A stretch of DNA of 17,906 nt from UBA11524 sp964547515 (GTDB lineage Bacteria; Bacillota; Clostridia; Christensenellales; Aristaeellaceae), in assembly GCA_964547515.1 (NCBI GenBank), contig CAZJOA010000045.1:1-17906 (forward strand), given 5' to 3'. This document shows, piece after piece, positions 1-7,794 of the stretch (position 1 is its first letter; each line of letters starts with the position of its first letter). Below the pieces are notes generated by a model, which was not told where the DNA came from, did not search any database, and was given only the letters and a program-made list of their open reading frames with translations. The translations under genes and the position numbers were made by a program.

Positions 1-2847
1 CGCGCACGCATGCCCGATGCCGAGCTGCTGCTCCAGCTGCGGCTCTATGATGCATACAGCGGCGTGGCATTGCGCTGCGGACTGGTGAACAGGAGCGGCG
101 ATGCCCGGCAGATCACGCGGATGGAGGTGCTCCATGCGGCGGGGGAGAATGCCTGTGTCCGCCTGGGGGACGATCCGGCGCAGGGGCATCGGATGCTCAC
201 CGGCGAGGGCGGCTTCTCCTATGCGCACCTGATCGACGGCATCAGGGGGCGCACCCTCAATGTGATGACCTGGCTGTACGCCCGGAAACCCGTCAGCGCC
301 GTTTTGCTGATGGGTGCACTGACCACCTACGAATTCCAGACGGAGATCATATCGGGGGAGGACAGCGCCTGTCCGGGCGGTTTCTCGGTGACGGCGCGCA
401 TGTTCGACGCGACGGGGAAGCGCGTGGACGACGGGTGCAGCTTCTGGGGGGACTGGCTCTGGGTGGACGGCGGTCAGGATGACCCCTACGAGGCGCAGCG
501 CACCTATGCGCAGTGCATGGCGCGGGCGATGGATGTGTCGCTGAACAACTACAACGATTACATATCCGTCTGCCTGTGGTATGTGTTTGCCTTCAGCTGC
601 GGCGACCGTTCGGCGAACACCAGCAGCGGCGCAGTGGCCGAGGCCGAGGCCATGATCCGTTCCGGCATCACCCGGTATGCCCCGGCCATGGTGCGGCTTG
701 TGCCGGATGAATACGTCAACCCCAACGAGCAGCTCTGGTGGGATGAGGCGCACTGGCAGCGCTATGTCCACCTGACGCAGCCCTATGAGACGCTGCAAAA
801 GTGGATCGCCCGCATGACGGAGCTGGGGTGCATCGGCGGACTGTACATGCAGCCGACCTTCCGTTCGGAGGACTACTGTGCCGCCCATCCGGGACATATG
901 CTCTTTGATCGCGCGGACAACGAGGCGGACTACACCGACCCGGATTTCGTCCGCCATATGCGCCAGGTCTATCAGCGCATCCGCGAGGCGGGCGTGCGCT
1001 CCATGTTCTATGACTATACCATGCTTGTCCGCGGGGACATTCGCCTGGATGAGAATGCCCTCCTGCGTCCCGGCGGATTTGCCGATCCCTATGCGACCAA
1101 TGTGTCCGCCTATCGGAGCATGTTCCGCATTGCCAAGGAAACGGCGGGGCGTCAGCTGATGATTACCGAGAACACCTGGAACTACTCCGGGCAGGAGCTG
1201 GCCACCGGGCTGATCGATGCGCAGCGCTCCAAGATGGACAATGTGGGCATGAACCGCGAGGTGGTCAAGAGCGGCGTGCGCCAATGGTATCGCAACAAGG
1301 CCACGAAGCTGATCGATCCGGACGTGAAGAACTTCACCACCACCGATCGGGACATCCGTCGCAAGGAGATCTCCCTCATGGGACTGCTCTTCGGCAAGAC
1401 CATGCTCGGTTCGTCCATCACCCGCTATGACGGCGATGCCATCCGCGACATCGGCCGCATCCTCCCCATGCCCATGGACGGCCTGACCGCCGTCCCCCTT
1501 GATCTCTTCCTCTCCGACGAAAACGGCAATGCTTCTCTCTTTGATTACCGCCTCCCCGGCGATGTGCATATCCTCGCGCTGCTCAATGAAATGCATCATC
1601 AGCGCACGTTCCGCGTGGGGCTGGGGGAAAAGCCCGTGTTTGGCGGCGTGGGGCTGGACGCGGGGACGACCTACGACCTGTGGGATTTCTGGAATGAGGG
1701 CTATATCGGGCGCATGCGGGGCGATGCCGTGCTGGAGCAGACCCTGCGGAAGAACGAATGCCGCGTCATTGCCATCCGCCCCGTCGAGAAAGGGCTGCAT
1801 GTCCTCTCCACCAACAGGCACATCCTCCAGGGCACGGTGGAGACCGAGTGCATCCAGGCCACGGAGAAGCAGATCGTCCTGAAATGCCGCGTCATCGGCG
1901 GCGACCCGATGAAGGTCGTCATCGCACTGCCCCGGCAGAGCATGTGCATCATTTCCGCGCAGACCCTCACCCCCGGTGTGGCCTGCGAAGCCGAAAAGGA
2001 TGCCTTTTCGCCCACGGCGACCCTTTCGCTGTCCTGCGCGGAGAACACCGAGGCACTGGTGATGCTCACCGTGGCGGACTGTCCGGCGGACACGCCCGCA
2101 ACGCCCGAGCCCTGTGCGGCGCTCACCGCGACACCGGATGCGCTGCAAGGCTGTGTCCGGCTGACCTGGCGGACGATGCCCCTGACCCGCTATCGCCTCT
2201 TCAAGGATGGCGTGCTCCTGTGCGTCACCCGGGACGGCACCTATGCGGACTTCTCCGCCGAGGAGCATACCGTCATCACCTATACCGTCGCGGCGGAGAA
2301 CACCGCGCATGTCCTGAGCGCTCCCGTGTCCTGTACGGTGGATACCGGCAGCTATCTGCCGTCATTGGCGCATGGGCTGGGCGGAGATTGCGGCCGCTTC
2401 GGTCAGGCGGGTCATGTGCTCTTCAACATGGGACGGACGGGCACGGATGCAACCGCGCTGCCGGAGTATGTCAGCGCCGTCCGCGTGCAGGATCGCAGGG
2501 ATTATTGCTTCGCCTGCAAGGGGGAGGATCACCGTGCGCTGACCGACCCCGTGACGGGCACACGCGCCCTGGGCATGGTCTGCGACGACAAGGCGCTGCG
2601 CATTGACATTGACTTCCGCGATGACGCGCCCCATGCCGTCACCCTCTACAGCGTGGACTGCAACCGCGCCGGACGCACCATGGACATCGAGGTGCACGAC
2701 GCGCAGGGACGGATTCTTGTGCCCTGCCGGAACATCCCGGAATTCGGCGAGGGTGTCCACATCACATTCGTCTGCCGGGGGGCGGCGCGGATCTGCCTGA
2801 CCAACCATGCGGTCAATGCCGTGGTCAGCGCCATCTATTTCGACTGA
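1..2847 (+). CDS. Clan GH-D-like glycoside hydrolase (GH36/GH27-like), 5' truncated
   Basis: The frame is open to the window edge. The first ATG (position 10) has no visible SD and the protein there begins inside a beta-sandwich, so the true start lies upstream. Numbering from that ATG gives 945 residues. An N-terminal beta-sandwich (about 1-150) is followed by a probable TIM barrel (about 175-500). In the barrel, FYDY (D335) sits where GH27/GH36 enzymes have their nucleophile Asp, and LIDAQRSKMD (D403 or D410) sits where the acid/base lies. A beta domain containing YDLWDFWNEGYIG (about 555-567) resembles the GH36 C-terminal region. A fibronectin-III-like module (about 704-777) and a C-terminal sandwich (about 790-945) follow. 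In family terms this is an alpha-galactosidase or beta-L-arabinopyranosidase-type retaining enzyme; the exact specificity is not readable. Location is unknown because the N-terminus is missing. The TGA overlaps an in-frame ATG of the next gene, so the two are probably cotranscribed. Confidence 0.65.
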   Translation, partial: RARMPDAELLLQLRLYDAYSGVALRCGLVNRSGDARQITRMEVLHAAGENACVRLGDDPAQGHRMLTGEGGFSYAHLIDGIRGRTLNVMTWLYARKPVSAVLLMGALTTYEFQTEIISGEDSACPGGFSVTARMFDATGKRVDDGCSFWGDWLWVDGGQDDPYEAQRTYAQCMARAMDVSLNNYNDYISVCLWYVFAFSCGDRSANTSSGAVAEAEAMIRSGITRYAPAMVRLVPDEYVNPNEQLWWDEAHWQRYVHLTQPYETLQKWIARMTELGCIGGLYMQPTFRSEDYCAAHPGHMLFDRADNEADYTDPDFVRHMRQVYQRIREAGVRSMFYDYTMLVRGDIRLDENALLRPGGFADPYATNVSAYRSMFRIAKETAGRQLMITENTWNYSGQELATGLIDAQRSKMDNVGMNREVVKSGVRQWYRNKATKLIDPDVKNFTTTDRDIRRKEISLMGLLFGKTMLGSSITRYDGDAIRDIGRILPMPMDGLTAVPLDLFLSDENGNASLFDYRLPGDVHILALLNEMHHQRTFRVGLGEKPVFGGVGLDAGTTYDLWDFWNEGYIGRMRGDAVLEQTLRKNECRVIAIRPVEKGLHVLSTNRHILQGTVETECIQATEKQIVLKCRVIGGDPMKVVIALPRQSMCIISAQTLTPGVACEAEKDAFSPTATLSLSCAENTEALVMLTVADCPADTPATPEPCAALTATPDALQGCVRLTWRTMPLTRYRLFKDGVLLCVTRDGTYADFSAEEHTVITYTVAAENTAHVLSAPVSCTVDTGSYLPSLAHGLGGDCGRFGQAGHVLFNMGRTGTDATALPEYVSAVRVQDRRDYCFACKGEDHRALTDPVTGTRALGMVCDDKALRIDIDFRDDAPHAVTLYSVDCNRAGRTMDIEVHDAQGRILVPCRNIPEFGEGVHITFVCRGAARICLTNHAVNAVVSAIYFD

Positions 2848-2861
2848 TGGGAGGGACGGAC

Positions 2862-3737
2862 ATGGAGGTCATCCGGCTCGGCAAAACGCAAATGCGTCTG
2901 GGGGAGGGCGTGATCTGGGATGCCTGTCGTCAGCTGATCCACTATGTGGACATCGAGGGCTGCTGCATCTATTCCGCCCGGACGGACGGTACGCTCGTCC
3001 ACCGGATGCAGACCCATGATCTGGTGGGCTGCATCGTCCTGGATGGCAAGCAGGGTCTGTGCTATCCCATGCCGGACGGACTCTACCGCTATCAGCCCGA
3101 GGATGGGAGCGTCCGGCGGCTCCATGCCTGGCATCTCCCCGATGCGCTGCGCTTCAACGACGGGAAGGCCGCGCCCGACGGCTCGCTCTTTGTCGGCGCG
3201 ATGTACCGCGATCAGCACGATCCCCTGGCGCATGGCGGGGGCATGCTCCTGCGCTTCACGCCGGATGCGGGGCTCGTCCCGGTTCGGGAGGGCATGTCCA
3301 TTCCCAATGGGCTGTGCTGGAGCAGGGACGGGCGCACCATGTTCCACATCGATTCCGCCACGGGGCAGGTCATGGCATATGCCTACGAACCGCGGCGGGG
3401 CATGACGGACGACGGGAGAGCCATCATCCGTCTGCGGGAGGACGAGGGCGTTCCCGATGGCATGACCATCGATGCGGACGGGCAGCTCTGGGTCGCGCGA
3501 TGGGGCGGCAGCGCCGTCAGCCGGTATCGTCCCAATGGGGAAAGGCTGGCGGACATTCCCGTCCCGGATCGCAATGCCTCCTGCTGCTGTCTGGGCGGCA
3601 GCGATGCCCGAACGCTTTTCATCACCACCGCCATGGATGAGGACGGCAGCGGCGGCTGGGTCTATTCCGTCCGCACGGACACAAGGAGCAGCGCGGCATA
3701 TCCCCTGCGCTGGGAAAGGGAGGAGCACGATGCGTAA
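2862..3737 (+). CDS. SMP-30/gluconolactonase-family sugar lactonase
   Basis: A 291-residue six-bladed beta-propeller of the SMP-30/gluconolaconase/LRE family, which hydrolyses aldonolactones to aldonates using one divalent metal ion. The four metal ligands known from human SMP-30 (Glu, Asn, Asn, Asp) all have counterparts: E15 in LGEG, N99 in RFNDG, N149 in IPNG and D199 in PDGM, with near-identical spacing. I chose ATG 2862 because GGGAGGG (2849-2855) lies 6 nt upstream and the family begins shortly before the GEG motif. An in-frame ATG at 2847 overlaps the previous stop but has no SD. The protein has no signal peptide, so it should be cytoplasmic. It overlaps the SDR gene by 8 nt. The pair fits a dehydrogenase plus lactonase that oxidise an aldose to an aldonate. 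A local CCC triplet (residues 241-243) is unusual but lies outside the metal site. Confidence 0.9.
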   Translation: MEVIRLGKTQMRLGEGVIWDACRQLIHYVDIEGCCIYSARTDGTLVHRMQTHDLVGCIVLDGKQGLCYPMPDGLYRYQPEDGSVRRLHAWHLPDALRFNDGKAAPDGSLFVGAMYRDQHDPLAHGGGMLLRFTPDAGLVPVREGMSIPNGLCWSRDGRTMFHIDSATGQVMAYAYEPRRGMTDDGRAIIRLREDEGVPDGMTIDADGQLWVARWGGSAVSRYRPNGERLADIPVPDRNASCCCLGGSDARTLFITTAMDEDGSGGWVYSVRTDTRSSAAYPLRWEREEHDA

Positions 3738-4491
3738 AACGGTTCTGATAACGGGCGCGGTGCGGGGCATTGGCCGGCAGACCGCGATCACCATGGCGCG
3801 CGAGGGCTATGACGTATTGGTGAACTACCACGGTTCGCGCACGGAGGCGCAGCAGTTCTGCGAAGAGATCATGCAGGAGCACGGCGGACGCGCCTGGCCG
3901 GTGTATGCCGATATGGGCAGCGTGGCGGACATCCGCGCGATGTTCGCGGAGATCGAGGGTCTGGTCGATCATCTGGATGTGCTGGTCAACAACGCGGGCA
4001 TCAGCAGTGAGGTGTACTTCCTGGATGCCACGGAGGCGGACTTTGACCGCATGACTGCCATCGATTGGAAGGGCGTGTACTTCTGCTCCCAGCTGGCGGC
4101 GAAGCACATGATCGCAAAGGGCGTGCATGGGGTCATCGTCAATGTGGCGTCCAATCAGGTGGAGGGCTGCTGGCCGCGTGCGACGATCTATGGGCCGACC
4201 AAGGCGGCGGTGGCCAAGTTCACCCGGAATGCAGGCATGGAGCTTTGCCTGCACGGGGTGCGCATGGTGGCCATCGCGCCCGGATACACCAACGTGGGCT
4301 GGCCGGAGGGGGACATCCGCCTGGAGGCCGCTGCCCGACTGCCCCTGCGGCGTTTTGCCTCCACGGAGGAGATCGCCCAGGGCATCCTCTACCTTGCCAG
4401 CGACAAGGCCGACTACATGGTCGGCAGCATGCTGACCATCGACGGCGGCGCGACGCTGCCCGTGGTGGCGGCGAATGACTTTGTGGAGTGA
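3730..4491 (+). CDS. Short-chain dehydrogenase/reductase, probable aldose 1-dehydrogenase
   Basis: A classical 253-residue SDR with a Rossmann fold. Visible motifs are the nucleotide-binding TGAVRGIG (8-15), NNAG (87-90), catalytic Ser141 in VASN, Y154-x-x-x-K158 in YGPTK, and the C-terminal IDGG (237-240). The usual tetrad Asn (N-L-x-G) is Asp112 in IDWKG. Start ATG 3730 has GGAGG (3719-3723) 6 nt upstream. The open frame continues 5' to 3472, but that part only shadows the lactonase gene. The start overlaps the lactonase stop by 8 nt, implying translational coupling. In this setting the likely reaction is NAD(P)-dependent oxidation of a sugar at C1 to its lactone, the substrate of the upstream lactonase. 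Oxidation of another hydroxyl cannot be excluded from sequence. The fold is certain; the substrate is inference. Confidence 0.9.
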   Translation: MRKTVLITGAVRGIGRQTAITMAREGYDVLVNYHGSRTEAQQFCEEIMQEHGGRAWPVYADMGSVADIRAMFAEIEGLVDHLDVLVNNAGISSEVYFLDATEADFDRMTAIDWKGVYFCSQLAAKHMIAKGVHGVIVNVASNQVEGCWPRATIYGPTKAAVAKFTRNAGMELCLHGVRMVAIAPGYTNVGWPEGDIRLEAAARLPLRRFASTEEIAQGILYLASDKADYMVGSMLTIDGGATLPVVAANDFVE

Positions 4492-4497
4492 GCCGCG

Positions 4498-6165
4498 ATG
4501 GAAAACGAGTATTTCAACCCCTTGCTGCGGGGGGATCAGGGGGCGCTCAAGCGTGCGCTGTACAAGTCCACCGGATTCACCGATGGTGCCCTGCGCAAGC
4601 CGATCATCGCCCTGGTGAACACCTACACCAACGCCTCCCCCGGACACAGCATGCTCAACGACCTTTGCCGTCAGGCGGAACGCGGGGTGGAGGCGGCGGG
4701 GGGAACGGCCATGACCTTCTCCACCATCGCCCCCTGCGACGGCATCGCCGAGGGACACGCCGGCATGCGCTACATCCTTCCGGCGCGCGACCTCATCGCG
4801 TCCACCGTGGAATGCATGGTGCGTGCCCACCGCTTTGACGGCATGGTGCTCATGGGCTCATGCGACAAGATCGTCCCCGGATTGCTCATGGCGGCGGCAC
4901 GGCTGGACATTCCGGCGGTCTTTGTCAGCGGCGGACCCATGCTCCCGGCGGACTACTGCGGCAGACATTACGATGGCAACATCGTCACCGAGGCCATCGG
5001 GTGGAAGCAGCGCGGCGAGATCGACGAGGCGGAATTCCGCCGCATCGAGGAGCTGGCCGAGCCCTCCTGCGGCTCGTGCGCCATGCTGGGTACGGCCAAC
5101 ACCATGGCCTGCATGGCGGAGGCACTGGGAATGGCGCTCCCCGGCAGCGCGGTCATCCCCGCTGTCCATGCCCAACGCCTGCGCATGGCCTATGCCAGCG
5201 GCGAGGCGGTCATGCATCTGGTGCGCAAGGGCATCACCGCGCGGCAGATCATCACGCGCCCTGCGGTGGAGAATGCCATCCGCGTGCTGATGGGCATCGG
5301 CGGATCGACCAATGCCATCCTGCATTTGCAGGCCATCCATCGGGAGGCCGGGCTGGGTGATCTGCCCCTGGCGGACTTCGATGCCCTGAGCCGCATCACC
5401 CCCCAGGTCGCATCGGTCTACCCCGCCTCCCCCCATGACATGGCGGACTTCCATGACGCAGGCGGCGTACCGGCGGTGATGCATGCCCTGCGCGGCCATC
5501 TGGACACATCCGCGCTGACCGTCACGGGGGCGACATTGGCGGAGAACATGGCTGATTTTGCGCCGACAACCCGTCCGGAGGTCATCCGAACGGCGGATGC
5601 CCCCTTCTCCCCGGAGGGCGGCGTGGCGGTGCTCAGCGGGAATATCGCCCCCCTGGGCTGCGTGGTCAAGCCCGCAGCCGTCCCCGCGCACATGATGCAC
5701 TATGAAGGCACGGCAGCGGTGTACCACAGCGAACAGGAGGCCATCGATGCCATTCTTGCGGGGGAGGTGAAGCCCCACACGGCGGTGGTGCTGCGCTATG
5801 AGGGTCCCAAGGGCGGTCCGGGCATGCCGGAAATGTATCGGCCGATGAAATCCCTGGAGGGAATGGCGCTGTCGGACACCTGTGCCATCGTGACGGACGG
5901 ACGCTTCTCCGGATCGAATCGGGGCTGCTTTGTCGGCCATATCTCCCCCGAGGCCTATGAAGGCGGCGTTCTGGCGCTGGTGGAGGACGGCGACCGCATC
6001 ATCATCGACATCCCGGGCCGCACCATCACCCTGGATGTGCCGGACGATGTGCTATCCGCCCGCCGTGAACGCTGGACACGTCCGGAGAAGGACATCCCCG
6101 ACGGATATTTGCATACCTACCGCCGTCTCAGCCGCTCAGCCGCCGAGGGCGCGGTGGTGGATTGA
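4498..6165 (+). CDS. IlvD/EDD-family dehydratase, probable sugar-acid dehydratase
   Basis: A 555-residue Fe-S dehydratase of the IlvD/EDD family, which removes water from 2,3-dihydroxy acids to give 2-keto-3-deoxy acids. Visible features are APCDGI (D81), GSCDK (C122, D123, K124, with Lys the usual carbamylated Mg ligand), PSCGSC before TANTM (C191/C194), and TDGRFSG with the catalytic-base Ser471. The first Cys of the [2Fe-2S] subgroup (P-C-H motif) is replaced by Gly49 in SPGH, as in the E. coli IlvD pattern. That suggests an oxygen-sensitive [4Fe-4S] enzyme. The start lies 6 nt after the SDR stop, with a modest TGGAG SD at 4484-4488. Neighbouring lactonase, dehydrogenase and aldolase-like genes argue for an aldonate substrate (arabonate, xylonate, fuconate or galactonate) rather than branched-chain amino-acid synthesis, although sequence alone does not rule out the latter. 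Confidence 0.9.
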   Translation: MENEYFNPLLRGDQGALKRALYKSTGFTDGALRKPIIALVNTYTNASPGHSMLNDLCRQAERGVEAAGGTAMTFSTIAPCDGIAEGHAGMRYILPARDLIASTVECMVRAHRFDGMVLMGSCDKIVPGLLMAAARLDIPAVFVSGGPMLPADYCGRHYDGNIVTEAIGWKQRGEIDEAEFRRIEELAEPSCGSCAMLGTANTMACMAEALGMALPGSAVIPAVHAQRLRMAYASGEAVMHLVRKGITARQIITRPAVENAIRVLMGIGGSTNAILHLQAIHREAGLGDLPLADFDALSRITPQVASVYPASPHDMADFHDAGGVPAVMHALRGHLDTSALTVTGATLAENMADFAPTTRPEVIRTADAPFSPEGGVAVLSGNIAPLGCVVKPAAVPAHMMHYEGTAAVYHSEQEAIDAILAGEVKPHTAVVLRYEGPKGGPGMPEMYRPMKSLEGMALSDTCAIVTDGRFSGSNRGCFVGHISPEAYEGGVLALVEDGDRIIIDIPGRTITLDVPDDVLSARRERWTRPEKDIPDGYLHTYRRLSRSAAEGAVVD

Positions 6166-6185
6166 CGTAGAAGGAGGGTTTCCCC

Positions 6186-6869
6186 ATGCTGACCTGGGAA
6201 AATGACGATGCGCTCTTCGCCCTGATGAAGGAGCACCTGTATTCTGCCGTCATTGGCGACATCCTTGACCAAAGGGGCTGTTATCACCAGTTTCTGCCCC
6301 AGCGGGTGCAGCCCATTCGGGAGGACATGGTGGTCGCCGGACGCGCCATGCCCGTCCTGGAGGCGGACACCGTTGCCGGAAGCTGCCATAACCCCGTGCT
6401 CGGGGCATCCTTCGGCCTCATGCTGGACGCGCTGGACGACCTGAAGCGCAATGAGGTGTACATCTGCTCCGGTGCGTCACCGACCTACGCCCTCGTGGGG
6501 GAGCTGATGTGCACCCGCATGCAGCATCTGGGCGCTGCGGGCGCGGTGGTCAACGGTTTCCACCGGGACACCAAGGGCATCCTGGCGCTGGACTTCCCCT
6601 GCTTCTCCTACGGGCGCTATGCCCAGGATCAAGCGCCGCGCGGCAAGGTGATCGACTACCGCGTGCCCATTGACATCGAGGGTGTTCATGTCGACCCCGG
6701 CGACATCGTCTTTGGCGACCTGGATGGCGTGGTCATCATCCCGCGAAAAATGGAGGAGGAGATCATCCGCCTGGCCTATGAGAAGGCCACGGGCGAAAAG
6801 ACAGTGGGCGAAGCCATCCGCGCGGGCATGTCCGCCCGGGAATCCTTCCGGAAGCACGGCATTATGTGA
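6186..6869 (+). CDS. RraA/HMG-aldolase-family protein, probable 2-keto-3-deoxy sugar acid aldolase
   Basis: A 227-residue member of the RraA-like superfamily. Members include class II pyruvate aldolases (4-hydroxy-4-methyl-2-oxoglutarate/4-carboxy-4-hydroxy-2-oxoadipate aldolase) that use a divalent metal. The signature GELM (105-108) is followed by VVNGFHRD, whose R127 and D128 match the substrate Arg and metal-binding Asp of the aldolases. FGDLDGVVIIP (176-186) is the usual C-terminal strand-turn. The start is fixed by AAGGAGGG (6171-6178), 7 nt before ATG, 20 nt after the dehydratase stop. It is longer than true RraA, the RNase E inhibitor of about 160 residues, and similar in length to the aldolases. 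Since it directly follows the dehydratase, it most plausibly cleaves the 2-keto-3-deoxyaldonate into pyruvate and an aldehyde. That role is inferred from position and motif, not demonstrated. Confidence 0.8.
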   Translation: MLTWENDDALFALMKEHLYSAVIGDILDQRGCYHQFLPQRVQPIREDMVVAGRAMPVLEADTVAGSCHNPVLGASFGLMLDALDDLKRNEVYICSGASPTYALVGELMCTRMQHLGAAGAVVNGFHRDTKGILALDFPCFSYGRYAQDQAPRGKVIDYRVPIDIEGVHVDPGDIVFGDLDGVVIIPRKMEEEIIRLAYEKATGEKTVGEAIRAGMSARESFRKHGIM

Positions 6870-6895
6870 TGCCGAAGCACCCATATCGACCCTTT

Positions 6896-6907
6896 CCTGC
6901 AAAAGGC
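6896..6907. repeat. Left arm of a 12-bp exact inverted repeat flanking the CBM9-like gene
   Basis: CCTGCAAAAGGC lies in the 79-nt gap between the aldolase-like gene and the CBM9-like gene. Its exact reverse complement, GCCTTTTGCAGG, lies at 7842-7853 in the gap after that gene. The left copy also sits inside a short local dyad (CCTTT 6891-6895 with AAAGG 6902-6906). It could be a regulator site or chance. No convincing -35/-10 pair was seen in this gap. Confidence 0.4.
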
Positions 6908-6948
6908 TGGCAAAGACTTTCACCATCTGCATCAAAAGGAGGAAAATC

Positions 6949-7773
6949 ATGATGAAGAAACTGTTCGTGCTGCTCATGGCCTGCATGCTCATGCTGACGG
7001 CTCTCCCTGCGCTGGCGGGCGTTGAGCCTGCCGAGAATTACCCCAACACGACCTACACGGCCACCGAAACGAAGACTCCCATCATCATCGATGGCGTGAT
7101 GGACGAGGCCTACGCGACGGCGGAGGTCATCCGGATCGAGAACAAGATCATGGTCGATCTGCTGTATGACGAGTCCGAGATCGCGGTGGGCGAGATGCGC
7201 CTTGTGTGGGATGCGGAGGCGCTCTACGCCTACATCACCATCCAGGATGCGACCTATGCTCCTGCCTACGCCGAGCCCGGCTGGTTCAACAATGTGGACA
7301 GCGTATGGTTCGCCACCGCTGCGTCCGACGATCTGTCCGTGACGAACTGCTACGCCATTCCCCGCTGCGGCACGGCGTACAACAAGATGAACGCTGCGTC
7401 CCCCGATGTGGAATTCGTCGTGCTGAACCTCAAGGACGGCGCGGAAGTGCCCATGGGGAGCTATGGCAATGCGGCGGGCAATTACCCCGAGAACGCCCCC
7501 AAGCCCGAGGGCGCGGTGGATGGGTATGTCATTGAGGTCAAGATCCCCTATACCGGCGCTGTGGCCGGCGGTGAAGGCTGGTTCGGCGCATTCCTGTGCG
7601 ACGATGTGGATTTCGCCAACACCGATGTCATCAACCTGGTCGATGGCCGTGCCCGCACGTCCGAGGCGGTCTCTACGCCCAATGACAACGGCATCTGGAA
7701 TGTGACCGGTCCGCTGGAGGAGGGGAAGGTCCCCGATGCCCGCCTGTTCTTTGACAAGCTGCTGTTTCAATAA
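6949..7773 (+). CDS. Secreted CBM9-like carbohydrate-binding protein
   Basis: A 274-residue protein with a Sec signal peptide (MMKKLFVLLMACMLML..., probable cleavage after ALA23). The rest is essentially one CBM9-like beta-sandwich. It shows the opening IIIDGVMDEAY (45-55), the strand pair ending LYAYITIQDAT (92-102) and NNVDSVWFA (114-122), a pattern known from xylanase-associated CBM9 and cytochrome-like relatives. No catalytic domain, lipobox, sortase motif or S-layer repeat was seen, so it should be released or weakly retained. The start has AAAAGGAGG (6934-6942) 6 nt before ATG 6949; a second ATG follows at once. The open frame runs 5' to 6670 but shadows the aldolase gene. A very stable hairpin follows the stop, consistent with an independently tuned transcript level. 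It probably binds sugar chain ends and may act as an extracellular scavenger feeding the transporter (inference). Confidence 0.75.
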   Translation: MMKKLFVLLMACMLMLTALPALAGVEPAENYPNTTYTATETKTPIIIDGVMDEAYATAEVIRIENKIMVDLLYDESEIAVGEMRLVWDAEALYAYITIQDATYAPAYAEPGWFNNVDSVWFATAASDDLSVTNCYAIPRCGTAYNKMNAASPDVEFVVLNLKDGAEVPMGSYGNAAGNYPENAPKPEGAVDGYVIEVKIPYTGAVAGGEGWFGAFLCDDVDFANTDVINLVDGRARTSEAVSTPNDNGIWNVTGPLEEGKVPDARLFFDKLLFQ

Positions 7774-7791
7774 ACGGTAAACGGTAAACAG
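7771..7791 (+). repeat. Triple tandem heptamer TAAACGG/TAAACGG/TAAACAG
   Basis: Three consecutive 7-nt units start with the TAA stop of the CBM9-like gene; the last differs by one base. The repeat is AT-richer than its surroundings and immediately precedes the hairpin at 7795-7831. The first unit supplies the stop codon. Its function is unknown; it may simply give an unstructured 5' flank to the hairpin. Confidence 0.7.
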
Positions 7792-7794
7792 TGA

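Noticed and set aside
4498..6165. IlvD of branched-chain amino-acid synthesis
   Set aside because: Cluster-motif similarity to IlvD exists, but no ilv/leu neighbours are present and the flanking lactonase, SDR and aldolase-like genes point to sugar acids. Not fully excluded.
6186..6869. True RraA (RNase E activity inhibitor)
   Set aside because: The protein is about 65 residues longer than RraA and keeps the aldolase Arg-Asp pair. It sits in a sugar-acid operon, so an aldolase-type role fits better.
6870..6948. Promoter for the CBM9-like gene
   Set aside because: No -35/-10 pair with reasonable spacing was found; only a short dyad and one arm of the inverted repeat are visible.
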